Notes: generated by a model not told the origin, from the sequence alone. Shown: positions 1-9,994, numbered from the stretch's first letter. The stretch: DNA of 55,252 nt from Lactobacillus sp. (GCA_030455605.1 JAKDPD010000008.1:1-55252); one strand, 5' to 3'. Translations and numbers: made by a program.

Positions 1-1181
1 AAGAACATTACGTTAGAACTAAGCCACACGTAAACATTGGTACTATCGGTCACGTCGACCACGGTAAGACCACTTTAACTGCGGCCATCACTACTGTTTT
101 GGCTTCAAAGGGTTTAGCTAAGGCTGAAGATTATGCAGAAATCGATGCTGCACCTGAAGAAAAAGAACGTGGTATCACTATCAACACCGCCCATGTTGAG
201 TACGAGACTGAAAAACGTCACTATGCTCATATGGATGCCCCAGGTCATGCTGACTACATCAAGAACATGATTACTGGTGCCGCTCAAATGGATGGTGCGA
301 TCTTAGTTGTTGCTGCAACTGATGGTCCTATGCCACAAACTCGTGAACATATTTTGCTTGCTCGTCAAGTTGGTGTTGAATACATCGTTGTCTTCTTAAA
401 CAAGATTGACCTTGTAGATGACCCAGAATTGATTGACTTGGTTGAAATGGAAGTTCGTGATTTGCTTTCAGAATACGATTACCCAGGTGATGATATTCCA
501 GTTGTTCGTGGCTCAGCTTTGAAGGCTTTACAGGGCGACGAAGAACAACAAAAGGTTATCATGAAGTTGATGGACATCGTTGATGAATACATCCCAACTC
601 CAGAACGTGAGACTGACAAGCCATTCTTGATGCCTGTTGAAGACGTCTTTACGATTACTGGTCGTGGGACTGTTGCTTCAGGTCGTATTGACCGTGGTAC
701 TATCAAGATCGGTGACGACGTCGAAATCGTTGGTTTAGTGGACAAGGTTCTTAAGACAGTTGTTACTGGCTTGGAAATGTTCCATAAGACACTTGATTTG
801 GGTGAAGCCGGCGATAACGTTGGTATCTTACTTCGTGGGGTTGATCGTGACCAAGTTGTTCGTGGTCAAGTTATTGCTGCACCTGGTTCAATTCAAACTC
901 ATAAGAAGTTCAAGGGTCAAGTTTATATCTTGAACAAAGATGAAGGTGGCCGTCATACACCATTCTTCTCAGATTACCGTCCACAATTCTATTTCCACAC
1001 CACTGATATTACGGGTGAAATCGTCTTGCCAGAAGGTACTGAAATGGTTATGCCTGGTGACAATACTGAATTTACTGTTGATTTGATCAAGCCAGCTGCT
1101 ATCGAAAATGGTACTAAATTCACGATTCGTGAAGGTGGACGTACTGTTGGTGCCGGCCAAGTAACTTCAATCATCGATTAG
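1..1181 (+). CDS. tuf: Elongation factor Tu (5' end cut by window edge)
   Basis: GTPase that delivers aminoacyl-tRNA to the ribosome A site. The reading frame runs open to the left edge (codons in phase with position 3), so only a few N-terminal residues are missing. The visible part, about 392 residues, begins [16 protein letters not shown]. It contains the P-loop GHVDHGKT at visible residues 16-23, the switch motif DAPGH near residue 78 (Cys replaces Ala in many EF-Tu), the NKID G4 motif, then beta-barrel domains 2 and 3 ending in [15 protein letters not shown] hairpin terminator follows the stop codon, so the gene looks monocistronic at its 3' end. Identification is secure by family-wide sequence similarity. 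Confidence 0.98.
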   Translation, partial: EHYVRTKPHVNIGTIGHVDHGKTTLTAAITTVLASKGLAKAEDYAEIDAAPEEKERGITINTAHVEYETEKRHYAHMDAPGHADYIKNMITGAAQMDGAILVVAATDGPMPQTREHILLARQVGVEYIVVFLNKIDLVDDPELIDLVEMEVRDLLSEYDYPGDDIPVVRGSALKALQGDEEQQKVIMKLMDIVDEYIPTPERETDKPFLMPVEDVFTITGRGTVASGRIDRGTIKIGDDVEIVGLVDKVLKTVVTGLEMFHKTLDLGEAGDNVGILLRGVDRDQVVRGQVIAAPGSIQTHKKFKGQVYILNKDEGGRHTPFFSDYRPQFYFHTTDITGEIVLPEGTEMVMPGDNTEFTVDLIKPAAIENGTKFTIREGGRTVGAGQVTSIID

Positions 1182-1206
1182 TTATTGTCTTGGATTGATA
1201 ACATTA

Positions 1207-1240
1207 AAGATGCATCTCTCTTGGAGGTGTATCTTTTTTT
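1207..1240 (+). terminator. Rho-independent terminator of tuf
   Basis: An 11-bp stem AAGATGCATCT/AGGTGTATCTT with two G-T pairs and a short loop is followed by a run of T. It lies 25 bases after the tuf stop codon. Confidence 0.85.
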
Positions 1241-1257
1241 GTGGAAAATTTGTTTTT

Positions 1258-1288
1258 TTGACCTGTTTACGGTAAGATAAATTAGTAT
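1258..1288 (+). promoter_or_regulatory. Possible tig promoter
   Basis: TTGACC at 1258-1263 is a good -35 box. The -10 is uncertain: ATTAGT lies 17 bases downstream and TAGTAT 19 bases downstream, neither a strong match. The position between the tuf terminator and tig makes a promoter expected here. Confidence 0.35.
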
Positions 1289-1331
1289 TGCAGGTAGCAA
1301 ACTCAAATATGACATTGGAGGTATTTAATTA

Positions 1332-2642
1332 ATGTCTGCTAAATGGGAAAAAACCGGTAAAACGACTGGTGAACTTACTTTTAATATTTCACAAGACGAA
1401 CTAAAGCTGGGCTTAGATCAAGCTTTCAAGCGTGTTAAGCCTAATCTACGTGTGCCTGGCTTTAGAAAAGGTCATGTCTCTCGTGTTATTTTTGACCAAT
1501 ACTATGGTGAAGAAGCACTTTATGAAGATGCTCTGAACTTAGTTTTGCCAGATGCTTATGATGCAGCCGTTAAAGAAGCTGGAATTGCAGCTGTAGGTCA
1601 GCCTCAAATCATGCCTGAAGCAATGGACAAGGGCAAAGATTGGACGATGAAGGCTACTGTTAGTGTTGAACCAGAAGTAAAACTTGGTGACTACAAGGGC
1701 ATTGAAGTTCCAAAACAAAGTACCCGTGTTTATGCTAAAGATGTCGATGCTGAACTTGAAAAGCGTCGTAACCAGAATGCCGAATTGGTGTTAAAAGACG
1801 GTGAAGCTGCTAAGGGCGACACGGTAACAATTGACTATGCTGGAACAGTTGATGGCAAGGCTTTTGATGGTGGTTCTGCTAAGAATTACGCACTTGAACT
1901 TGGTTCAGGTAGCTTTATTCCTGGCTTCGAAGATCAATTGATTGGTCACAAGTCTGGCGATGATGTTGATGTCGTTGTAACTTTCCCGAAGGATTACGGC
2001 GCTAAAGACTTAGCAGGCAAAGAAGCTCATTTTGCTACAACTGTTCATGAAGTTAAGTCAAAGGAATTGCCAAAGCTTGATGATGAATTTGCTAAAGATG
2101 TTGACGATTCCGTTGAAACTTTAGCCGATTTAAAGGACAAAATTAAGGAAGACTTGAAGTCTAAGAAGGCTGAAGCTGCTGATGCTGCTATTCAAGAAGC
2201 TGCTATTAAGGTAGCCGTTAAGAATGCGACAATCGATGAGATTCCTGAACCAATGATTAAGGAAGATGTTGATACGCAACTTAACCAATATCTTGGCAAT
2301 ATGCAACGCCAAGGGATTGATCCTAAGACTTATTACAAGTTGACGAATACGAACGAAGCACAACTTCGTAGTCAATTCTCTGCTGACGCGGCTGAACGTG
2401 TAAAGACTAACTTGGTACTTGAAGCGATTGCAAAGGCTGAAAAGCTGACTGCAACTGAAGTAGAATTGAAAACTGAAATCAAAAATTTAGCTAGTGAATA
2501 CAACATGGATGAAAAAGTTGTTCGCAATACTTTAACTGATGATATGTTGTCACACGATATTACGGTTCGTAAAGCAATGGATTTAGTAACCGGTAGTGTA
2601 AAGCAGGTTGCCAAAGCTAAGCTTGAAGAAGACGAAAAGTAA
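1332..2642 (+). CDS. tig: Trigger factor (ribosome-associated chaperone and PPIase)
   Basis: Chaperone that docks at the ribosomal exit tunnel and shields nascent chains. The N-terminal ribosome-binding signature GFRKG is at residues 43-47. The FKBP-type prolyl isomerase domain spans about 160-245 ([17 protein letters not shown], then [15 protein letters not shown]). The helical C-terminal substrate cradle fills the rest. At 436 residues it has the usual length for the family. The start is set by TTGGAGG nine bases upstream. It lies between tuf and clpX, a conserved order in lactobacilli, with its own terminator, so it is probably transcribed alone. Confidence 0.97.
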   Translation: MSAKWEKTGKTTGELTFNISQDELKLGLDQAFKRVKPNLRVPGFRKGHVSRVIFDQYYGEEALYEDALNLVLPDAYDAAVKEAGIAAVGQPQIMPEAMDKGKDWTMKATVSVEPEVKLGDYKGIEVPKQSTRVYAKDVDAELEKRRNQNAELVLKDGEAAKGDTVTIDYAGTVDGKAFDGGSAKNYALELGSGSFIPGFEDQLIGHKSGDDVDVVVTFPKDYGAKDLAGKEAHFATTVHEVKSKELPKLDDEFAKDVDDSVETLADLKDKIKEDLKSKKAEAADAAIQEAAIKVAVKNATIDEIPEPMIKEDVDTQLNQYLGNMQRQGIDPKTYYKLTNTNEAQLRSQFSADAAERVKTNLVLEAIAKAEKLTATEVELKTEIKNLASEYNMDEKVVRNTLTDDMLSHDITVRKAMDLVTGSVKQVAKAKLEEDEK

Positions 2643-2661
2643 TCGTTTAGTCATAACATTT

Positions 2662-2693
2662 AAAAGGCGACCGATACCTAGTCGTCTTTTTTT
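2662..2693 (+). terminator. Terminator of tig
   Basis: Stem AAGGCGAC/GTCGTCTT (one G-T pair) with an 8-base loop and seven T residues, 20 bases after the tig stop. Confidence 0.85.
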
Positions 2694-2771
2694 GTGCTAA
2701 TGGCTGAGAGTATTTGTTCCAAACAAATGCCAAACTGTGTTAATCTTATTCTAGTTACAAGGAGGAACGCG

Positions 2772-4037
2772 ATGCCAACCCAATACGAAGAACAAGAGAA
2801 GATTAAATGTTCCTTTTGTGGTAAGACACAGGATCAAGTTAAGAAAATGATTGCCGGCAATGAAGCCTATATTTGTAATGAATGTGTGGATTTATCCAAG
2901 AAAATCATTGATGAAGAATTACGTGTTGATTCGATTAAGCGAGCAACCAGCTTGCCTAAGCCAATTGAAATGAAACAAAAGTTGGATCAATATGTCATTG
3001 GTCAAAATAGTGCTAAAAAGGTGTTATCGGTTGCCGTTTATAACCACTATAAGCGGGTTAGCCAGATGGATGTTGATTCTTCAACTGAACTGAAAAAGTC
3101 GAATATTGCCTTGATTGGGCCAACTGGGTCAGGTAAGACCTACTTGGCACAAACGCTGGCTAAAATTTTGGATGTCCCATTTGCGATTGCAGATGCGACA
3201 ACTTTGACTGAAGCCGGCTATGTTGGTGAAGATGTTGAAAATATTTTATTAAAGTTACTTCAGAATGCCGATTATGATCTAGAGCGAGCTCAACGTGGGA
3301 TTATCTATATTGACGAAATTGATAAGATTTCTAAAAAATCTGAGAATGTCTCAATTACCCGCGATGTTTCCGGCGAGGGCGTTCAGCAATCGTTACTGAA
3401 GATTCTTGAAGGAACTATTGCCTCTGTACCACCGCAGGGTGGTCGCAAACATCCTCAACAAGAAATGATTCGGATGGACACCTCGAATATCTTGTTTATC
3501 GTTGGTGGTGCCTTTGATGGTATTGAAAGTATTGTCAAAAATCGCTTAGGTAAGAAGACCATCGGTTTTGGTGCAGAAACCAACTTTTCTCGTAATGCTG
3601 GTGATGAGTGGACTAAGAACTTGATTACGGGTGACCTGGTTAAGTTCGGCTTGATTCCCGAATTCATTGGACGGATTCCGATTATTACGACCTTAGACCG
3701 GTTAGATAGCGCTGATTTAGTACGTATTTTAACCGAACCTAAGAACGCTTTGGTAAAACAATATCAGAAGTTAATGTCACTTGATAAAGTTAACTTAACA
3801 TTCACTTCGGGTGCCTTGAAGGCAATTGCCAAAGAAGCGATTGCACGCAACATGGGGGCACGTGGCTTAAGAACGATCATTGAAAGTGCCTTGATGGACG
3901 TGATGTATGAGACGCCTAGCGAGAGTGATATTGAAGGGGTAGAAATTACTGAAGAGGTGATTTCTAAGCATCATCAACCGCTCATTTTTAGACATTCTGA
4001 TGAAACGGAAAGCAAGGTTGCCGCTGATGATCATTAA
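2772..4037 (+). CDS. clpX: ATP-dependent Clp protease ATP-binding subunit ClpX
   Basis: AAA+ unfoldase that feeds substrates to ClpP. I chose the ATG at 2772 because AAGGAGG lies six bases before it; an in-frame extension upstream to 2694 has no homology and no ribosome site. The 421-residue product has the N-terminal zinc-binding domain with Cys13, Cys16, Cys35 and Cys38. Walker A GPTGSGKT is at about 116-123 and Walker B IIYIDEID near 180. The IGF loop that contacts ClpP is near 265, followed by sensor 2 (NMGARGLR). The 3' end overlaps ysxC by 11 bases, giving translational coupling in a two-gene operon that is conserved among Firmicutes. Confidence 0.98.
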   Translation: MPTQYEEQEKIKCSFCGKTQDQVKKMIAGNEAYICNECVDLSKKIIDEELRVDSIKRATSLPKPIEMKQKLDQYVIGQNSAKKVLSVAVYNHYKRVSQMDVDSSTELKKSNIALIGPTGSGKTYLAQTLAKILDVPFAIADATTLTEAGYVGEDVENILLKLLQNADYDLERAQRGIIYIDEIDKISKKSENVSITRDVSGEGVQQSLLKILEGTIASVPPQGGRKHPQQEMIRMDTSNILFIVGGAFDGIESIVKNRLGKKTIGFGAETNFSRNAGDEWTKNLITGDLVKFGLIPEFIGRIPIITTLDRLDSADLVRILTEPKNALVKQYQKLMSLDKVNLTFTSGALKAIAKEAIARNMGARGLRTIIESALMDVMYETPSESDIEGVEITEEVISKHHQPLIFRHSDETESKVAADDH

Positions 4038-4617
4038 GTCATCTGACTATGCCTTGAGTGCTGTTAAAGATAGTCAGTACCCTAAGGATGATTATCCTGA
4101 AGTAGCATTAGCTGGACGTTCTAATGTTGGTAAATCAAGTTTGATCAATGCCTTTTTGAAACGAAAAAATTTGGCACGAACTTCTGGACAACCAGGAAAG
4201 ACGCAGACACTTAATTTTTATCTGGTGAATAAGTCTTTTTACCTTGTTGATGTTCCAGGTTATGGCTATGCGAAAGTCTCACAGCGCCAGCGTGAACAAT
4301 TTGGGCAAATGATTCAGGACTATTTAGAAACACGTGCCAATTTAACTGGTTTAATTATTTTGGTAGATGCACGACATGACCCATCCAAAGATGACGTTGC
4401 GATGTGTGATTATGCACAGTATTTGGACTTACCGATTCTCGTGGTTTGTACCAAAATGGATAAGTTGAAGAAGAGTCAAGCTAGTCAAGTAGCACAGAGA
4501 GTTCACAGCGCGCTACATATTCGCAATGATAACGTGACGTTAATGACCTTTAGTGCGGTTTCTAAGTTGCATTTAACTGATTTAGAGAATTGGATTGAAG
4601 CGCGTGTCTCACGTTAA
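4027..4617 (+). CDS. ysxC: Ribosome biogenesis GTP-binding protein YsxC/EngB
   Basis: Small GTPase needed for late assembly of the 50S subunit. The ATG at 4027 gives 196 residues beginning [14 protein letters not shown], the normal family start, rather than an upstream extension inside clpX. The P-loop GRSNVGKSS is at about 30-38, G3 DVPGYG near 75 and G4 TKMD near 142. The start lies inside the last codons of clpX, so the two are co-translated. A strong bidirectional hairpin ends the operon. Confidence 0.97.
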   Translation: MIIKSSDYALSAVKDSQYPKDDYPEVALAGRSNVGKSSLINAFLKRKNLARTSGQPGKTQTLNFYLVNKSFYLVDVPGYGYAKVSQRQREQFGQMIQDYLETRANLTGLIILVDARHDPSKDDVAMCDYAQYLDLPILVVCTKMDKLKKSQASQVAQRVHSALHIRNDNVTLMTFSAVSKLHLTDLENWIEARVSR

Positions 4618-4644
4618 CATACGTTTCATGAAGTAAAAGACTAT

Positions 4645-4676
4645 TAAAAAAGCGCTGATAATTCAGCGCTTTTTTA
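4645..4676. terminator. Bidirectional terminator between ysxC and the minus-strand small gene
   Basis: AAAAAAGCGCTGA/TCAGCGCTTTTTT is a near-perfect 13-bp stem with a 4-base loop, and it has T runs on both strands. It serves ysxC on the plus strand and the convergent small gene on the minus strand. Confidence 0.9.
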
Positions 4677-4680
4677 ATTG

Positions 4681-4812
4681 CTATTTATGTTGATCAGTCG
4701 CCGATTTGTCGGCTTGCTTTTTACTAGGTTTCTTTTTGATAGGATCCGGAACCACCGCAAACTTTTCGAGCATCCGATCTAAGTCATCCTGTCGTTTAAA
4801 AGTAAGACCCAT
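4681..4812 (-). CDS. Conserved-looking small protein, 43 residues
   Basis: A short reading frame on the minus strand starts MGLTFKRQDDLDRMLEKF and ends in a lysine-rich, proline-containing tail (KKKPSKKQADKSATDQHK). It has a clear ribosome site (AGAGGTGAT, about eight bases upstream). It starts 21 bases after the nucleoside hydrolase and ends at a bidirectional terminator, so it forms the second gene of that operon. No membrane segment or signal peptide is visible; the protein is highly charged. It resembles, from memory, the tiny SPJ_0845-type family annotated in Streptococcus and Lactobacillus, whose function is unknown to me. That family assignment is tentative; the coding call itself is well supported by its start signal and placement. 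Confidence 0.75.
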   Translation of the reverse strand: MGLTFKRQDDLDRMLEKFAVVPDPIKKKPSKKQADKSATDQHK

Positions 4813-4833
4813 TTACTATCACCTCTAATCGGT

Positions 4834-5754
4834 TTATTTTAGAATATGATCGACCTTTTCGTAGAAGAGTACATTATTGGCTTTTGTGACCAGTGTGATT
4901 GGGCGACCAGCCTCGTCTTCATAAACCTTACCAGCTGCAAGGCCGGTAGTAATCACACTAGCTTTTGCAGTTCTCGTTTCGACGACTTCTGGATATAAAG
5001 CACTGACGGTCGTGAGGACATCCCAGAGATAAAGCTGTGCGGTTGGGACTGATACAATCAACGCATAACCTTGGCCAACTAAATCAATTGCTGGGTATTG
5101 GCGCAAAGCAGCCCAGTGCTGGCGAAGTTCTGGACTAAGCGGGAGCTCCTCAGTTGATTCTAATCCGACCATTTGAATTTTCAGGTTAGAGGCAAATACG
5201 CGGGCAACACTCTCAGGGTCCCAGAACGCGTTCCATTCCTGCGTTCCATCGGCGTTAACCATGTCCACATTACCATGTCCATCTAGTGAAGCGCCCATCC
5301 AGTAAAGCCGATCAATCTTAGCTTCAATTGTTGGATCTTCATCAAGAGCTCTCGCTAAATCGGTTAAAGGACCAGTCATGACTAACGTGACGGGTGTTTT
5401 AGCAGCCTTGAGCTTCGCAATCATATCTTCATGAGCTGGTAAAGCAGCTTCCTTAGTATCGATATGTCCAGATTCATTCAAAAGTGGGAGATAGTTGAAT
5501 GAATAGGTTGCCATCCGCCATTCATGTGGAAATTGATTAATAGCTCGAGAATTTGACCGTGCAACTGCTAATTTGTCATGTCGCAAATTGAAGCGATCAG
5601 TCATCTTGCGGCAAGCTTCCACTGAAGGGTCAATGTACCCGTCAGCGTCAATTGCTCCGACACCTAACAAATGAATATCTGGTGCTTGTAGTAACAATAG
5701 ATAGGAAACAAGGTCATCAATGTTACCATCGTGGTTAAAATAAATTTCTTTCAT
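4834..5754 (-). CDS. Inosine-uridine preferring nucleoside hydrolase family protein
   Basis: Predicted enzyme that splits ribonucleosides into base and ribose for salvage. At 306 residues it matches the IUNH family length. The calcium- and ribose-binding N-terminal signature appears as HDGNIDD at residues 8-14, in place of the commoner DTDPGIDD. The segment EWNAFWDPESV matches the conserved E-x-N-x-x-x-DP active-site loop. Substrate preference cannot be read from sequence. A minus-strand promoter lies 34-62 bases upstream, and a 43-residue gene follows in the same direction. Confidence 0.88.
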   Translation of the reverse strand: MKEIYFNHDGNIDDLVSYLLLLQAPDIHLLGVGAIDADGYIDPSVEACRKMTDRFNLRHDKLAVARSNSRAINQFPHEWRMATYSFNYLPLLNESGHIDTKEAALPAHEDMIAKLKAAKTPVTLVMTGPLTDLARALDEDPTIEAKIDRLYWMGASLDGHGNVDMVNADGTQEWNAFWDPESVARVFASNLKIQMVGLESTEELPLSPELRQHWAALRQYPAIDLVGQGYALIVSVPTAQLYLWDVLTTVSALYPEVVETRTAKASVITTGLAAGKVYEDEAGRPITLVTKANNVLFYEKVDHILK

Positions 5755-5787
5755 TCGATCATCCTTCCAGGTTATCCTTACTCATTT

Positions 5788-5816
5788 ATTCTAACAGCTC
5801 GTTGCCAGATAGAAAA
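5788..5816 (-). promoter_or_regulatory. Promoter of the nucleoside hydrolase operon
   Basis: Read on the minus strand, an extended -10 TGTTAGAAT (5788-5796) is preceded at 17 bases by TTTTCT (5811-5816). The -10 is a good match and the -35 is weak. Confidence 0.5.
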
Positions 5817-5860
5817 TCAAAAAGACTATTTATTCCTAGTGAAAATTGCAGGGCCAATGA

Positions 5861-5890
5861 TTGTTTAAGTTGGATAGGCTATGATACAGT
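5861..5890 (+). promoter_or_regulatory. Promoter of the HAD phosphatase gene
   Basis: TTGTTT at 5861-5866, an 18-base spacer, and the extended -10 TGATACAGT (5882-5890). It lies 38 bases before the start codon. Confidence 0.5.
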
Positions 5891-5928
5891 TAAGACATTG
5901 TAAGTAGTCCAGTTGATAGGAGTATAAA

Positions 5929-6738
5929 ATGACACTTAAACTAATGGCAATTGATATTGATGGCACGCTAGTGAATGCACGTAAAGAGCTGACACCAGCT
6001 GTTAGCCAGGCCATTCAGCGTGCGCGTCATGAAGGCAAAAAGGTTGTGATTTGTACTGGACGACCTTTAGCTGGTGCTAAATCGTATTTAAGTGCACTAG
6101 GGCTCGATCAGGCCGATGACGAATATATTGTGAGTTATAACGGGGCGGTGGTTGAGACGACCAGCGGTCAAGTCATCTTCAAAAAGGGACTTGATTATGC
6201 GGAATACCTTGATCTTGAAACAATTAGTCGCCAACTTAAGTTACATTTTCAAGCTGTTGGCTTGAAGCGTATTTATACTGCTAATCGGGATATTGGTAAA
6301 TGGACCTTATATAATTCCAGGATTGTTGATTTAGGCGTTTCTTATCGGACAACTGATGAAATGCGTGCTATCTCGATTATCAAATGTATGTTTGTCGATG
6401 ATCCTAAGTATTTAGATGAACGCCTAACTAGCCCACTGTTTCAAACAATGGCTAGTCGCGTGGTCTTTTCTAAAACAGAGCCTTTCTACTATGAAGCAAC
6501 TGCGGCTGGGGTAACGAAGGGCACAGGGCTAGCACAACTTACGCAGCATTTGGGACTTACAGCGGATGAAGTAATGGCCATTGGTGATGAAGCCAATGAT
6601 GCTGCGATGATTCGTTATGCCGGTTATGGCGTTGCCATGGGAAATGCCGTTCCCGTTACGAAAGCTCAAGCTGATTTTATTACAGCTGATTGTGAACACG
6701 ATGGGGTAGCGGTTGCTATTAATCGAGTATTGGCATAG
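5929..6738 (+). CDS. Cof-type HAD superfamily phosphatase
   Basis: Predicted cytosolic phosphatase acting on sugar phosphates or related small metabolites. Motif I DIDGT is at residues 9-13, with the nucleophile Asp9 and acid/base Asp11. The threonine/serine motif II follows TGRPLAGAK. Motif IV GDEANDAAM is at about 219-227. The 269-residue length and the C2B cap region between the motifs fit the Cof/YidA class. The start has AGGAG eight bases upstream. uvrC follows 52 bases downstream in the same direction with no terminator between them. The exact substrate is not predictable. Confidence 0.92.
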   Translation: MTLKLMAIDIDGTLVNARKELTPAVSQAIQRARHEGKKVVICTGRPLAGAKSYLSALGLDQADDEYIVSYNGAVVETTSGQVIFKKGLDYAEYLDLETISRQLKLHFQAVGLKRIYTANRDIGKWTLYNSRIVDLGVSYRTTDEMRAISIIKCMFVDDPKYLDERLTSPLFQTMASRVVFSKTEPFYYEATAAGVTKGTGLAQLTQHLGLTADEVMAIGDEANDAAMIRYAGYGVAMGNAVPVTKAQADFITADCEHDGVAVAINRVLA

Positions 6739-6790
6739 GTAGTTTTTTAAAAACCACATAATAAAGATTATGTTAAATAGAAAGGACGCT

Positions 6791-8602
6791 ATGGCTACTC
6801 CGTTAATTGAAGCAAAATTAAAGTTATTACCAGCCAGTCCGGGATGCTATCTCATGAAGGATGTTAATGGGACGGTTATTTATGTTGGTAAATCAAAGAC
6901 TTTAAAAAATCGGGTGAGGTCCTATTTCAAAAGTAAGCAAGTTGGTCGCAGGGCTGAATTAGTGCGTGACATTCGTAATTTTGACATTATTACGGTCGCC
7001 ACTGACAAGGAAGCTTTCTTACTTGAAATTACCCTAATTAAAAAATATCAACCCTATTATAATGTGCAATTGAAGCAAGGAACGGGTTACCCTTATATTG
7101 AAATTACCCACGAAGCTAACCCACAAACGAAATTAACTAGTATCGTGCATAAAGATGGGGGATATTATTTCGGCCCTTATCCGAATGTTTATGCTGCACA
7201 AGCCACGTTACACTTTATTCAAAAAGTGTTTCCATTGCGGCGGTGCAGTGGTTTTCAGCATCGACCATGTCTTTACTATCATATGGGGCAATGCTTGGGT
7301 GCCTGCTTCAAGCAAGTACCACCAGCAAGGTATCAAGCCCAAATTGCTAAGATTAAGCGTTTTTTGAATGGCGACATTGCGGCGGTTAAAGCGGATTTGA
7401 AGCAGCAAATGGCGCAAGCGGTCAGTGAACTTCAATTTGAGCATGCCGCTGAAATTCGTGATCAGCTTCGCTACATTGAGGAAACCGTTGAAAAACAAAA
7501 AATTATCTCACATGACCATACCCAGCGGGATGTCTTTAACTTTTACGTTGATAAATCATGGATTTCGATTCAAATCTTTTTCTTACGGCAAGCTAAATTA
7601 CTGCGACGTGAGACTAGGATGTTTCCTTTAACGGATACGACAGATCCAATCGATGAATTCCAATCACTCTTGGTCCAATTTTACGGTCAGCGCAATCGCG
7701 TACTACCTAAGGAAATTTTGGTACCAGCTGGTGTGGACACAGAGACTTTGGGTGATTTGCTAAAGGTGCCAGTTCGGACACCGCAGCGCGGTCAGAAGAA
7801 AGCTTTATTAGCGATGGCGGGTGAGAATGCCAAGCTGAAATTGGCTGACAAATTTCGCCTACTTGAACTCGGCAATCGAAAGACTAAGGGCGCACAGGCT
7901 GAGATTTTTACTGCCTTGGGACTACCATATGGGTCACGAATTGAAAGTTTTGACCATTCGCATATTCAGGGAACTGATCCTGTTTCGGCATTGGTGGTGT
8001 TTGAGGATGGCCTGCCAGCCAAGACGCAATATCGTAAATTTATTCTAAAGGGTGAAGTTGAACATCAGAATATGGCTGACGAGTTACGTAACACGCGAGA
8101 AGTTGTTAGAAGGCGTTATAGCAGGTTGCTGAAAGAGCATCAGAAAATGCCTGATTTGATTCTTATGGATGGTGGTCAGATTCAAATGGAAGCAGCTGAA
8201 GATGTGCTACGTAATGAGCTCAACTTAGCAATTCCGGTAGCGGGAATGGTAAAAGATAATCATCACCGAACGAATCATTTACTTAAGGGAGATCCATTTC
8301 GGGAACAGCCCTTTAAACTGATTCCGATGAATCCTAAGTCTGAGGGGTTTTATCTCATGACTCGTATTCAAGATGAAGTGCACCGCTTTGCCATTACCTT
8401 CCACCGCCGGACCCATGCTAAGAATGCTTTGTCTAGCAAATTAGATACGATCAAGGGAATTGGACCCAAGAGTCGCAACAAGTTGCTGAAAAAGTTCGGG
8501 TCACTAAAACGAATTAGTGATGCTTCAGTCGCAGAATTACAAGCTGCTGGCTTAACGATTGTGCAAGCGCAGACGGTGAAAGTCAGCTTGCTTGGCGCAT
8601 AG
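6791..8602 (+). CDS. uvrC: Excinuclease ABC subunit C
   Basis: Nuclease that makes both incisions in nucleotide excision repair after UvrAB locates damage. The ATG at 6791, behind AGAAAGGA, gives 603 residues starting MATPLIEAKLKLLPASPG. The GIY-YIG nuclease domain lies at about 14-90 (VIYVGKSKTLKNRVRSYF). The UVR motif that binds UvrB is near 200-235. The C-terminal RNase H-like nuclease has SFDHSHIQGTDPVSALVVFE and LMDGGQIQ, and a helix-hairpin-helix (IKGIGPKSRNKLLKKFGSL) closes the protein. An in-frame ATG-less extension to 6770 is unlikely. All expected domains are present. Confidence 0.98.
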   Translation: MATPLIEAKLKLLPASPGCYLMKDVNGTVIYVGKSKTLKNRVRSYFKSKQVGRRAELVRDIRNFDIITVATDKEAFLLEITLIKKYQPYYNVQLKQGTGYPYIEITHEANPQTKLTSIVHKDGGYYFGPYPNVYAAQATLHFIQKVFPLRRCSGFQHRPCLYYHMGQCLGACFKQVPPARYQAQIAKIKRFLNGDIAAVKADLKQQMAQAVSELQFEHAAEIRDQLRYIEETVEKQKIISHDHTQRDVFNFYVDKSWISIQIFFLRQAKLLRRETRMFPLTDTTDPIDEFQSLLVQFYGQRNRVLPKEILVPAGVDTETLGDLLKVPVRTPQRGQKKALLAMAGENAKLKLADKFRLLELGNRKTKGAQAEIFTALGLPYGSRIESFDHSHIQGTDPVSALVVFEDGLPAKTQYRKFILKGEVEHQNMADELRNTREVVRRRYSRLLKEHQKMPDLILMDGGQIQMEAAEDVLRNELNLAIPVAGMVKDNHHRTNHLLKGDPFREQPFKLIPMNPKSEGFYLMTRIQDEVHRFAITFHRRTHAKNALSSKLDTIKGIGPKSRNKLLKKFGSLKRISDASVAELQAAGLTIVQAQTVKVSLLGA

Positions 8603-8618
8603 GTCGGCTAGGATTATG

Positions 8619-8642
8619 TGTTATAATAACTAAGTTTATAAT
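8619..8642 (+). promoter_or_regulatory. Tandem extended/standard -10 boxes before obg
   Basis: The extended -10 TGTTATAAT (8619-8627) is followed by a second TATAAT at 8637-8642. The two lie in a 14-base direct repeat, TTATAATAACTAAG at 8621-8634 and TTATAATGACTAAG at 8636-8649, with a 15-base period. No good -35 is seen. Confidence 0.6.
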
Positions 8643-8672
8643 GACTAAGCAAAAGACAGAAGGAAATTAAAG

Positions 8673-9977
8673 ATGCCAACATTTGTTGACCAAACTAAGA
8701 TTGAAGTACAAGCGGGAAAAGGCGGAGATGGCATGGTTGCCTTTCGTCATGAAAAGTATGTTCCCAATGGTGGTCCTGCCGGTGGTGATGGTGGTCGCGG
8801 CGGTAGTATTATTTTTGTAGCAGACAGTGGCTTACGGACGTTAATGGATTTTCGTTATCGGCGTAAGTTTAAGGCTGATCCAGGTGAAGATGGCCGTATT
8901 AAAGCACAATATGGACATGGTGCAAAAGATTTGTATTTAAAAGTGCCAGTTGGCACCGTAGTTTATGATTTTGATAGCAACGAGTTGATTGGCGATTTAG
9001 TGCGCAATCATCAAGAATTAATCGTAGCACGCGGTGGTAAGGGCGGCCGGGGCAATATTCACTTTGCAAATAGTGTTAATACCGCACCTGAAATTGCTGA
9101 AAATGGCGAACTAGGTGAAGATCGTGTCTTACGGCTCGAATTAAAGATATTAGCTGATGTAGGCTTAGTTGGTCTACCTTCGGTTGGAAAGTCAACGCTC
9201 TTATCAGTCACGACTAAGGCCAAGCCAAAAGTTGCTGCTTATGAATTTACCACGTTAACACCAAATTTAGGGATGGTTGTTTTACCTGATGGTCATGACT
9301 TCTCGATGGCTGATTTACCGGGGTTAATTGCTGGAGCGGCTAAAGGGGTCGGCTTAGGGATGCAATTTCTACGTCATGTAGAGCGGACTAAAGTAATTCT
9401 CCACCTAGTTTCGATGGATCCATCGAATGGCCGTGAAGCTTTTAACGACTATCAGACGATTAAGCAAGAATTAGCGCAATACACAGTTGATCTGACTACT
9501 AAGAAGGAACTACTCGTTGCGACTAAGATGGATTTACCTGGTACTGCAGAAAAATTGGCCACCTTTAAAGCTGATTTGCACGCTCACGGATTTAATGAAC
9601 CCGTCTATGAAATTTCTAGTGTTGCCCATCAAGGTGTGACTGCCTTAATGCAAACAGTGGGCCAAGTGGTTGCGACTGAAACCACCAAATTAGCACAAGC
9701 AACGCCAGAGCACGCTGAGACTACGAAGGACTACGTTTATACCGCACCAACTGATGATCAGGTTACGGTTGAGCGGATTGGTGATCATGAGTTTAAGATT
9801 TCTGGTGCTAGGATTGAGCATATTGTGCAGCGGACTAACGTTGACCACCAGGATGGTATCATGTTACTAGCACGTAAGTTAAAACGATATGGAATTGACG
9901 ATGAATTACTTAAGCAGGGGGCTGAAGATGGTGACGAGGTGACCATCGGTGACTTTACGTTTGAATTCGTCCAATAA
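8673..9977 (+). CDS. obgE: GTPase Obg/CgtA
   Basis: Essential GTPase linking 50S subunit assembly to growth state. The glycine-rich Obg fold occupies about 1-158, with repeats such as GGPAGGDGGRGG and GGKGGRGN. The G domain has the P-loop GLPSVGKST near 166-174 and ADLPGLIAGA. The C-terminal OCT domain runs from about 360 to 434. The ribosome site AGAAGGAAA precedes the ATG by about seven bases. The 434-residue length is typical of Firmicutes with an OCT domain. The acyltransferase gene begins 17 bases after the stop. Confidence 0.98.
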   Translation: MPTFVDQTKIEVQAGKGGDGMVAFRHEKYVPNGGPAGGDGGRGGSIIFVADSGLRTLMDFRYRRKFKADPGEDGRIKAQYGHGAKDLYLKVPVGTVVYDFDSNELIGDLVRNHQELIVARGGKGGRGNIHFANSVNTAPEIAENGELGEDRVLRLELKILADVGLVGLPSVGKSTLLSVTTKAKPKVAAYEFTTLTPNLGMVVLPDGHDFSMADLPGLIAGAAKGVGLGMQFLRHVERTKVILHLVSMDPSNGREAFNDYQTIKQELAQYTVDLTTKKELLVATKMDLPGTAEKLATFKADLHAHGFNEPVYEISSVAHQGVTALMQTVGQVVATETTKLAQATPEHAETTKDYVYTAPTDDQVTVERIGDHEFKISGARIEHIVQRTNVDHQDGIMLLARKLKRYGIDDELLKQGAEDGDEVTIGDFTFEFVQ

Positions 9978-9994
9978 GTTGGGGTTTGAAAAGA

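Noticed and set aside
2694-2771. N-terminal extension of ClpX from 2694
   Set aside because: The AAGGAGG at 2759 and the known ClpX start favour 2772; the upstream codons resemble leader sequence.
7208-7498. 96-codon minus-strand frame opposite uvrC, and similar frames opposite rnhB, parC and dnaE
   Set aside because: All lie wholly inside well-supported genes and show no homology or start signals of their own.
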